Source of the DNA: Chloroflexota bacterium
GTDB taxonomy: Bacteria > Chloroflexota > UBA11872
DNA length: 64,000 nucleotides
Direction: 5' to 3'
NCBI GenBank assembly: GCA_026706485.1
Contig: JAPOYR010000004.1
Coordinates: forward strand, 186,001-250,000
The position numbers were made by a program, and so were the translations under genes. Shown here one piece after another: positions 34,465 to 41,061 of this stretch (position 1 is the first letter of the stretch; every line of letters starts with the position of its first letter). The notes beneath the pieces were generated by a model. The model was not told where the DNA came from, searched no databases, and was given only the letters and a program-made list of their open reading frames with translations.

Positions 34465-35325
34465 CTAGCTGCTGGGCGCCGCCGCGTCGAAGTACATCTC
34501 CACGCCCCAGGCGTCCTGGTACTCCGCATAGCCGTAGTCGGCCACGACGTTGAGCTCCCAGGCGCGCAGCGAGGCGTCGCGCTCGCGCTCGCGCTCCACG
34601 GCCCAGTCCTTGAAGATCACCAGGACCAACGCCTCGCGCGAGAACACCCCGCCCTTGGCGTCGTCGGCGTTGTCCACCGGCAAGTTGCCGGCCTGGAAGA
34701 GGTCGACCCCGAAGGCGCGACCGACCCAGTGGTTCTCGAGCACCGTCTGCGAGATGCCGCTAGGCACCGGGTAGGTGCCCACGGGCGCAAGGTCCGCCGC
34801 CAGGTCATGCGCCTGGTAGGGATGCAGCACGCCGAAGTACGGCATGGGCGCCGGCTCGGCGGCCGCGTGCAGCCGCGACACCGCCGCGCGCAAGTGACCC
34901 ATGGAGATGGACTCGCCGGTGGCGCCCAGCGACGTGCCGAAGCCGTCCAGCAGCCCCAGCAGGTCGGCGTCCAGCTTCTTGGCCACCGCGTCGCCGAGCA
35001 CGCGGCCGGCGGCGCGCGCCATGTCCTCACGCGCGGTGCGCAGCGCCCGGTCCGTGATCACGATCTGTGCGCCAACCTCGGCCGGCGTGATCGTGACCTT
35101 GGTGGTCGCCAGCGTCTGCGGGTTGGTCATGTCCACGCCCTCGGTGAGGGCGCCGGCCGTGACCGTGCCGAACTTGGGAATCTCCAGCGTGTCGCCAGCA
35201 CCGCGACTCACGCGGTAGGTGCGCACCAGCGGCTCCATGACCGTGCGGTGCATCTGGGTCCGGCGCGCCTCGGCGATCACCGTGTCGACGACGTCTCCGA
35301 TCGAGGCGCCTGTCGTAATCGCCAT
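34465..35325 (-). CDS. Phage major capsid protein
   Basis: 286 residues from the ATG at 35325, with AAAGGAGA upstream. Key segments are IPKFGTVTAGALTEGVDM, ITPAEVGAQIVITDRAL and YFGVLHPYQAHDLAADL, which match the wording of HK97-fold major capsid proteins of marine podovirus/siphovirus type. The family usually has 280-340 residues. The gene is intact, with a long leader. It is the first gene of a nine-gene minus-strand cassette. No protease, portal or terminase lies beside it. Confidence 0.82.
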   Translation of the reverse strand: MAITTGASIGDVVDTVIAEARRTQMHRTVMEPLVRTYRVSRGAGDTLEIPKFGTVTAGALTEGVDMTNPQTLATTKVTITPAEVGAQIVITDRALRTAREDMARAAGRVLGDAVAKKLDADLLGLLDGFGTSLGATGESISMGHLRAAVSRLHAAAEPAPMPYFGVLHPYQAHDLAADLAPVGTYPVPSGISQTVLENHWVGRAFGVDLFQAGNLPVDNADDAKGGVFSREALVLVIFKDWAVERERERDASLRAWELNVVADYGYAEYQDAWGVEMYFDAAAPSS

Positions 35326-36022
35326 GGACTCTCCTTTCACGCCCCAAACGGGCGTCGGGGGAGCAATGAAGGCTCGCCGCGCGGATCCGAGAGACGAACC
35401 CCTGGGCACAGGGCGTCCCAAAGGCGGCGGCCGGGGCACCGGGCCGGACTCCTGCCGGTGATGCTGCCGGACCGCCGCCTTCCAGCCGCGCGGAAGCGTG
35501 CGGCGCCCGTCGATCGGGACGCCGGAGCGCCGGCGCCGGTCCGCACGGGCGTCCATCCGCCTTGCGAGGCGCGTCCGCCGCCTGCGGGCCGGCCCGGCCA
35601 CACCGGGCGCCGACCGAGGCGCACACCCACGGGACCCACTCGCGCGGCTCCGGGTCCGGAGCGCCGGGCGCATCCGCGTGCGTGCTTACACAGGGAACTC
35701 TACGTTACTTTAGTAACGTATGCAAATGGAGTACGGACAGGAGTGGCGAAGGATGCGGGCCTGGCGCCAGCCCAGCTTGGCTTTGGCACGGGGAGATCAC
35801 GGGCTGCCCGGCCTCGCGGGCCAAGCGTCTCGCGACCTGTTCCGGCGACCGGCCCTGCCGGAGGCGGGAGAGGGCCCCGGCTGCGCAGTGTGGGATCGCG
35901 GTCGAGGCGCGGCCCGCGCCGGCGGCGGGCGCGGCCATGCTTACGCCTCACCGGATTTTGCAAGCGTCTCCGCACGCAGCAATCCGTCCCCACCGACCCG
36001 GAGAACGAACCGATCGCGCGAC
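35326..36022. other. Gap of about 700 bases with no recognisable gene
   Basis: Between the capsid gene and the thioredoxin-like lipoprotein. All long frames here are arginine- and proline-rich shadows in very GC-rich DNA and none has a good ribosome site or family match. The only structured feature is the promoter-like palindrome at 35697-35725. The 35330-35690 stretch could be decayed phage sequence where packaging genes would be expected, but nothing in it can be identified. Confidence 0.5.
35697..35725 (-). promoter_or_regulatory. Putative promoter with an operator palindrome, upstream of the capsid gene
   Basis: On the minus strand, TTGCAT (35720-35725) and TAGAGT (35697-35702) are 17 bases apart and match four of six bases each of the -35 and -10 boxes. 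The spacer and edges form the perfect palindrome TACGTTACT-TT-AGTAACGTA (35701-35720), a typical repressor site. The region is visibly AT-richer than its surroundings. Transcription would run about 365 bases to the capsid ATG. Confidence 0.5.
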
Positions 36023-36625
36023 CTACCGCAGCCCTCTGAACAATGCCGTCAGCTGCTCCGCCCCAATCGCGCCGCCAATGCGGAGGGCCACCGTGCCGTC
36101 GGCGTTGATGAATACCCAGGTCGGAAAGCCCGTGAGGCCAAAGGCGCGCAGCACGGTGTCGTTCGTGTCCACCAGCACCGGCGACGTCCACCGTTCACGC
36201 TCGAGCCACGCGTCCGGCGGGTAGTTCGATCCCTCCTCCTCGATCGCGGTGGCGACGCCGTAGAGGTCGACGGTATCCGGCTTGCCGCCGCCGTCGATCC
36301 AGGCTTGTACCTCGGGAACCTCGTCCTGGCAGTGCGAACACCAGTGGGCCAGGAAGAGAACCACCTTCATCCGCCCGTCGTTGACGATGGCGACGCTGCG
36401 GCCGTCGAAATCCGTGCCGCGGACCTCGGGAGCGGGGAGCCCGAGCGCGCTGTCGGGCGCTGTGGGCGTGAAGTCCGGCAATGGTTCGCCCGAGATTTCC
36501 GGGTCCCGCACCGCCGTGGCATCGGTGCCGTCGCCGGCTTCCCCGCAGGCGGCCGTCAGCGCCAGCAGGCCGGCCGCGAGCGCCAGACCGGCCGATCCGG
36601 CGGTTCGAGCCACCCAACGGTTCAT
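36023..36625 (-). CDS. TlpA/ResA-like thioredoxin lipoprotein
   Basis: 200 residues from the ATG at 36625, with GGGAGG eight bases upstream; a GTG nine bases earlier is possible. Residues about 8-27 form a lipoprotein signal ending in T-A-A-C27. The thioredoxin domain has W-C96-S-H-C99 and the cis-proline GFPT. Such proteins act outside the membrane as disulfide reductases, for example in cytochrome c maturation. The CSHC dipeptide is less common than CxxC with P. It is transcribed away from the tRNA gene. Confidence 0.9.
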   Translation of the reverse strand: MNRWVARTAGSAGLALAAGLLALTAACGEAGDGTDATAVRDPEISGEPLPDFTPTAPDSALGLPAPEVRGTDFDGRSVAIVNDGRMKVVLFLAHWCSHCQDEVPEVQAWIDGGGKPDTVDLYGVATAIEEEGSNYPPDAWLERERWTSPVLVDTNDTVLRAFGLTGFPTWVFINADGTVALRIGGAIGAEQLTALFRGLR

Positions 36626-36695
36626 GGGGGCCACCTCCCAGCGCCAAGCCCAGCAGTCCCATGGTAGGCCAAGGGCGCCGACCGCTGATACGGGC

Positions 36696-36771
36696 TGGCA
36701 GCCCCGCCCGGACTCGAACCGGGGCGCGTGGTTTAGGAAACCACCGCTCTATCCAACTGAGCTACGGGGCC
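36696..36771 (-). tRNA. tRNA-Arg, anticodon CCT (reads AGG)
   Basis: The minus strand folds into a full cloverleaf: acceptor GGCCCCG/CGGGGCT with a G-U first pair, D arm GCTC/GAGC, anticodon stem GTGGT/ACCAC with loop TTCCTAA, and T arm CCCGG-TTCGAGT-CCGGG. The discriminator is G and the CCA end is encoded in the DNA. tRNA genes are frequent attachment sites for integrating elements, and this one is about 1 kb from the phage-derived cassette; I saw no second copy of its 3' end in the window. Confidence 0.95.
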
Positions 36772-36969
36772 AAAGCTTCGCCAACAAGACTAGATGGCTC
36801 GCCGGGCCGGACGGAAGGGATTCGTGACTCCCCGGAGCATCCCGGCATAGACCCGCGACTCGGCGAACCCGGCAGGCATGCGGCCGTTCGGGTCAACGCC
36901 TCGGCCGCGTTCGGCCGTATCATCGCCGGCGTTGTCGTATTGTTTTCAACTAAACGACTCAGAGGCCTA

Positions 36970-37029
36970 TTCAAGATTATCTGTAGTTGTATATAATACG
37001 ACTGACCGTTGGTGTGAATAGAACTATTC
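36970..37029 (+). promoter_or_regulatory. AT-rich promoter and palindromes upstream of the Fic gene
   Basis: A perfect -10 box TATAAT lies at 36992-36997 with TTCAAG 16 bases before it (36970-36975). The -10 box sits inside an imperfect palindrome GTTGTAT-ATA-ATACGAC (36987-37003), and a second palindrome GAATAG-AA-CTATTC (37016-37029) ends three bases before the ATG. No ribosome site is evident. Together these suggest tight control, perhaps by autoregulation. Confidence 0.55.
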
Positions 37030-37032
37030 GAC

Positions 37033-38205
37033 ATGCTCTTCCACATCCCGCCGCTCGATGAGCAGGAAGCGGACGTTTGCGCCCGCGTGGATGAGCTGCG
37101 CCTCGCGCTTCGCGGTCAGGTTTCCGAGCAGCGGCGCTGGACCGGACTGCTGCGGCGAGTGGCGTCCGCGCGGGCGATCCAAGGCTCCAACAGCATCGAG
37201 GGACTGAACGTCTCGCTGGACGACGCCGTGGCGGCCGTGGGCGGCGGGGAGCCGCTGGACGCACCGGAGGACGTGTGGGCGGCGATTCAGGGCTACCGCG
37301 AGGCCATGACGTTTGTCTTGCAGCTCGCGGACGATCCGCACTTCGAGTACGACGCGTCGCTGATCCGGAGCCTGCACTACATGATGATGCAGTACGACTT
37401 CGGCCTGCGACCGGGACGTTGGCGGTCCGGACCGGTATACGTTCGCGACGAACGATCGGGCGACATCGTGTACGAGGGACCGGACGCTTTCGAGGTTCCC
37501 GGGCTCATGGAGGAACTGGTCGTCGAGCTGCGCGAGCAAGATCCAGCCGTACCGGCAGTAATCCGCGGCGCGATGGCGCATCTCAATCTGGTCATGATCC
37601 ACCCGTTCCGCGACGGCAATGGGCGAATGGCGCGGGGACTCCAGGCGCTGGTGCTCGCGCGCGAGGGGAGGCTGGAGCCGGCGTTTGTCAGCATCGAGGA
37701 GTACCTGGGCCGGAACACGGACGCCTACTACAGCGTGCTGGCCGAGGTCGGCGGCGGCGGCTGGCAGCCGCAGCGTGATGCTCGACCCTGGGTCCGGTTC
37801 GTGCTGACCGCGCACTACCGCCAAGCGTGGACGCTGCTGCGTCGGGCGGCGGAAGGGGAACGTCGTTCAGAGGTGCTGGAGCGGGAGCTGTCCCGCCGTC
37901 GGTTGCCGGAACGATGCTTCGGCGCGCTTTGGGACGCGGCGCAGGGTTTCCGCGTGCGCAACGCGACCTATCGCGACTTCGCCGAGATCAGCATAGTTGT
38001 CGCGGGCCGCGACCTGAAGGCGCTGAGCGATTCGGGCCTTTTGGTGGCGCAGGGGCAGGCGCGTGGGCGCTACTACGTGGCCTCCGAAGCGCTGAAGGCA
38101 TTGGAGGAGTCGATCCGCCGTGACCGGACGCCCATTCCCGACCCGTTCGAGGAAGACCTGCGCCAGCAAGAACTGCCGCTGGGAAATCGCAATCGGGCAG
38201 GCTGA
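37033..38205 (+). CDS. Fic-family AMP-transferase-like protein, class II with inhibitory helix
   Basis: 390 residues. The Fic core is H190-PFRDGNGRMAR-201, complete. The N-terminal helix carries S52-N-S-I-E56-G57, matching the (S/T)xxxE(G/N) inhibitory motif of class II Fic proteins, whose glutamate blocks ATP binding until relieved. Residues about 280-390 are helical with a winged-helix-like segment. Such proteins add AMP to target proteins or remove it; the target is unknown. The coding sequence is GC-rich while its leader is AT-rich, a common mark of a transferred regulatory region. Confidence 0.92.
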   Translation: MLFHIPPLDEQEADVCARVDELRLALRGQVSEQRRWTGLLRRVASARAIQGSNSIEGLNVSLDDAVAAVGGGEPLDAPEDVWAAIQGYREAMTFVLQLADDPHFEYDASLIRSLHYMMMQYDFGLRPGRWRSGPVYVRDERSGDIVYEGPDAFEVPGLMEELVVELREQDPAVPAVIRGAMAHLNLVMIHPFRDGNGRMARGLQALVLAREGRLEPAFVSIEEYLGRNTDAYYSVLAEVGGGGWQPQRDARPWVRFVLTAHYRQAWTLLRRAAEGERRSEVLERELSRRRLPERCFGALWDAAQGFRVRNATYRDFAEISIVVAGRDLKALSDSGLLVAQGQARGRYYVASEALKALEESIRRDRTPIPDPFEEDLRQQELPLGNRNRAG

Positions 38206-38243
38206 GAGGCGCGTGCCCGGAGCCCCCCGGCGAGACCCTTGCC

Positions 38244-38286
38244 CCCCTCACCCCAACCCTCTCCCACGGCGGGGAGAGGGGGCCGG
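38244..38286. repeat. Short dispersed palindrome (CCCTCTCCC family)
   Basis: A CTCACCCCAACCCTCTCCC stretch is followed by GGGGAGAGGG, giving an imperfect hairpin like that at 11791-11826 and 54869-54909 but with the order of parts reversed. It lies 40 bases beyond the Fic stop and may help end transcription. Confidence 0.7.
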
Positions 38287-38326
38287 ACGGCCCAACCGTC
38301 TCCCACCGAGGCGACTGTCGCGCCAA

Positions 38327-38396
38327 CCTGTAGGGGCGCCCCTTGTGGGCGCCCGTCCGATTCGATTCGGGCAGCCGCAAGGGCTGCCCCTACAGG
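38327..38396. repeat. Inverted-repeat element of 70 bases
   Basis: The ends CCTGTAGGGGC (38327-38337) and GCCCCTACAGG (38386-38396) are perfect inverted copies of 11 bases, and further GGGCGCCC/GGGCAGCC-type symmetry lies inside. It is close in wording to the repeat at 34350-34416. Size and structure fit a small non-autonomous palindromic element. Confidence 0.75.
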
Positions 38397-38441
38397 GACT
38401 GACGGCTAGGCAAAGCCCCCGCCGGGGTGTGGACCGGCCCC

Positions 38442-39425
38442 CTATATCTGCGACTGCATGATGCGATCGACCAGGTCCATGGTCTTGACCGCGTCGGCAA
38501 AGCACGTGTCGGGCTGGCGGCCGGCCTTGATCGAGTCGATGAAGTGCCGGTTCTCGGCGAAGAAGCCGAAGCGATAGATCACCTCCGACCCGCCGCCGAC
38601 CTCCGCAGCGTCAATGGACTCGCCATCCGCGGCGCCGTCACGATAAATCGTGGCGCGCCATTGGTCGTCCGAGAAGGCCGAGACGCCCTGGCCGTGCATC
38701 TCGAAATAGTGATCCCGCCGGCCTGATCGACGCGAGGCCGTGAGAATGGCCGTGCAGCCGGTGCTGAATGTGACGAGGGCGTTGTGGTTGTTGACGAACG
38801 GCATGTCCACGGCGCGGTTGTCGGCGGCGACCGACGCCACCTCCCCCCCGGCCATCCAACGCATGGAGTCCACCGAGTGGACGATGTCGGTCGTGAGGTG
38901 CGAACCGGCGCCGCGGCCATAGCCGTAGCCGTCGGGCCTGCCCTCGAATTTGTGGAACCCGGTCAGGCACTGATGCAACGGCCCTCGCTCGGTGATCGCC
39001 GTGCGGCAGCGTCGGAGCATTTCGATGTAGCGCCGGTTGAACCCGACCATGGTCAGCCGGTCGTGGCGGTCGGCGTACCACGCGAGCGCTTCGGTCTGGT
39101 AGGTGGTGAGGGCGGGCGGCTTTTCCACGAACACGTGGACGCCCAGCTCCAGCAGGTCCACCACGAGGTTGTGCAGATACTGCGGCGGCATGATCGCGTA
39201 GACCGCGTCCGGCTTCTCCCGCGCGACGAGCTCGCGGAAGTCGCGATAGCGCCCGGCGACATCGTACTTGTCGGCCGTCGCTTGCAGGCGTTCGGCGTTC
39301 AGCTCCGCGATGCCGACGATTTCCACGTCGGGCATCGCCGCCAACGAGGGGTAGTGGGCGATGTTGGCCAGGCCGCCCGCGCCCACCATGCCGACCCGTA
39401 CCGTGTCGATGGGCCCGTTCCTCAC
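38442..39425 (-). CDS. Gfo/Idh/MocA-family oxidoreductase
   Basis: 327 residues. It begins MRNGPIDTVRVGMVGAGGLANIAHYPSLA, has the EKPPALT motif near residue 115, and a C-terminal alpha/beta domain with GAGSHLTTDIVHSVDSMRWMAGG. It belongs to the same family as those at 5465-6451 and 26276-27271 but is not a close copy of either. The reaction is probably NAD(P)-linked oxidation of a sugar or inositol derivative. It is divergent from the beta-propeller gene at 39531 across a 105-base gap that must contain both promoters. Confidence 0.93.
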   Translation of the reverse strand: MRNGPIDTVRVGMVGAGGLANIAHYPSLAAMPDVEIVGIAELNAERLQATADKYDVAGRYRDFRELVAREKPDAVYAIMPPQYLHNLVVDLLELGVHVFVEKPPALTTYQTEALAWYADRHDRLTMVGFNRRYIEMLRRCRTAITERGPLHQCLTGFHKFEGRPDGYGYGRGAGSHLTTDIVHSVDSMRWMAGGEVASVAADNRAVDMPFVNNHNALVTFSTGCTAILTASRRSGRRDHYFEMHGQGVSAFSDDQWRATIYRDGAADGESIDAAEVGGGSEVIYRFGFFAENRHFIDSIKAGRQPDTCFADAVKTMDLVDRIMQSQI

Positions 39426-39530
39426 CGTCGGCCAGATAGCCGCAACGTATCACGGAGCGCCGCCGAGGGTTTCTGCTAGATTCGCTCGCCGAACACCCAA
39501 TGACGCTGCGGCGCCCCCGCAAGGACGACT

Positions 39531-41057
39531 ATGGCCTTCTCGTTTCCCACGAGCGTCAAGCGGCGCACCGACTGTCTCTCGATGATCCTGGTCGACGACG
39601 TCGCCGAGCAGCACATGCTGGCCTGGCGGCAGGAGTTGGGCGAGCTGGATCCCAATAACCCGTTGGTGACGCCGGCCATGCCCTGGGACAGCGGCTCGGT
39701 GTTCGCCCACGGCACGTTCGCCCACGACCCGATCGACGGCCTGTGGAAGGCCTGGCACGTCTCGACGCCGCTCACGGCCGGGTATTTCGAGAACTACCGG
39801 CGAGTGACCTATCTCACGTCGGAAGACGGCGTGGAGTGGACGCGGCCTGAGTTGGACCTGTGCCCGCAGCCCGGATACCCACGCACCAACATCCTGCTGG
39901 ACTTCGAGTCTGGCGGGCCGAGCATGTACAGCTCCGTGATGATCGACCCGGACGCCGAGCCCGACCGCCGCTACGAGATGTTCGTGATGCGCGATCCCGG
40001 CAACACCATCGGCGGGGGACCGGGCCACATTCGCGGGCTGCCGCCTCCGCCGCCGGGCGAGAAGCAGGCGCGCGGGATGTATCGCTACTTCTCGCCGGAC
40101 GGCATCAACTGGGCGGTGAGCGAAGGCCCGGTCCTGGAAGTCGCGGTGCCCGGGGTGAGGTTGGTCATCCCCTACGAGAACCCCAAGCACACGGCGGACA
40201 CCACCTACGTCTTCCGCGACGCGGACGGCACCTACTTTGCGACGCACAAGCTGGGCGAGCCGGTGCATCCGGGCGGCTTGGTGGCCTACGACGTGTTCGC
40301 CGAGGGCCGCCGGGTGATGGCCCGGCGCACGAGCCCCGACGGCTCGGATTGGAGTCCCTTCGAGACCATCATCCAGCCCGACATCTACGACCCGCACGAC
40401 GTCCAGATCATGGAGCTCTGCGTCACGCCGGTGCGGAGCGGGTACATCGGCGTGATCGCCATCTACCTCAACCGCACACAGACGATCGAGCTGCAGTTGG
40501 GCGGCAGCACCGACGGACGCATCTGGGACCGTCGCGTGCGCCTGCCCGCCGTCGCGGTAGGCGCCTTGGGCGACTACGGCGGCGGCATGCTGTGGCCCTC
40601 GCACCACATGGTCGAGCACAACGGGCGGCACTACGCGTACTTCTCGGGCACCGAGGGGCTGCACGGCGACCCGGCGGCCAAGGGCCCGACGATCTGGCCG
40701 TTCTTCTCCGCCATCTGCCGCGCCAGTTGGGCCGTCAATCGCTACTGGGCGGCCGTCTCAGGCCCCGGCGGCGACGTGGTGGGCACGCTGACCACGCACC
40801 CGTTGCCCGTCGGCGGCAAGCAGCTGATCCTCAACGCCGCGACGTCGACCGTGGCCGAGGGTGAGCTGCACGCCGAGTTGCTGGACCCGGATGGCAACGT
40901 CCTGGAGGGCTTCGGCAAGGACGACTTCATTCCCTGGCGCGGCGACAGCACCGCCGCGCCGGCGCGTTGGACCGGCGGTGACGTGTGTCCCGCGGACGAC
41001 TGCGCCGTGCGCTTTCACTTGCTCCGATCACGCCTGTACGGATACGCCTGGGAGTAG
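39531..41057 (+). CDS. Glycoside-hydrolase-like five-bladed propeller protein
   Basis: 508 residues, no signal peptide. Blade-like repeats contain WDSGSVFAHGTFAHDPIDGLWKAWHV, GPSMYSSVMIDPDA, and SPDGINWA, wording typical of GH32/GH43-like propeller proteins (glycosyl hydrolase of unknown specificity) common in Chloroflexota and Planctomycetota. The C-terminal about 80 residues form a separate beta-sandwich. Catalytic acids cannot be assigned safely. The next gene starts 4 bases after the stop, so they form an operon with the Ntn hydrolase and DUF5069 gene. Confidence 0.82.
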   Translation: MAFSFPTSVKRRTDCLSMILVDDVAEQHMLAWRQELGELDPNNPLVTPAMPWDSGSVFAHGTFAHDPIDGLWKAWHVSTPLTAGYFENYRRVTYLTSEDGVEWTRPELDLCPQPGYPRTNILLDFESGGPSMYSSVMIDPDAEPDRRYEMFVMRDPGNTIGGGPGHIRGLPPPPPGEKQARGMYRYFSPDGINWAVSEGPVLEVAVPGVRLVIPYENPKHTADTTYVFRDADGTYFATHKLGEPVHPGGLVAYDVFAEGRRVMARRTSPDGSDWSPFETIIQPDIYDPHDVQIMELCVTPVRSGYIGVIAIYLNRTQTIELQLGGSTDGRIWDRRVRLPAVAVGALGDYGGGMLWPSHHMVEHNGRHYAYFSGTEGLHGDPAAKGPTIWPFFSAICRASWAVNRYWAAVSGPGGDVVGTLTTHPLPVGGKQLILNAATSTVAEGELHAELLDPDGNVLEGFGKDDFIPWRGDSTAAPARWTGGDVCPADDCAVRFHLLRSRLYGYAWE

Positions 41058-41061
41058 AGCC

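Noticed and set aside
34465-35673. Longer reading of the capsid gene
   Set aside because: The extra 116 residues are arginine- and proline-rich; a good ribosome site precedes the ATG at 35325.
35720-36667. Plus-strand frame across the promoter-like palindrome and opposite the lipoprotein gene
   Set aside because: Compositionally a shadow; no ribosome site and no family-like segment.
27591-36771. Direct repeats (att sites) bounding the phage-derived cassette
   Set aside because: I found no copy of the tRNA-Arg 3' end or any other clear direct repeat at the left edge.
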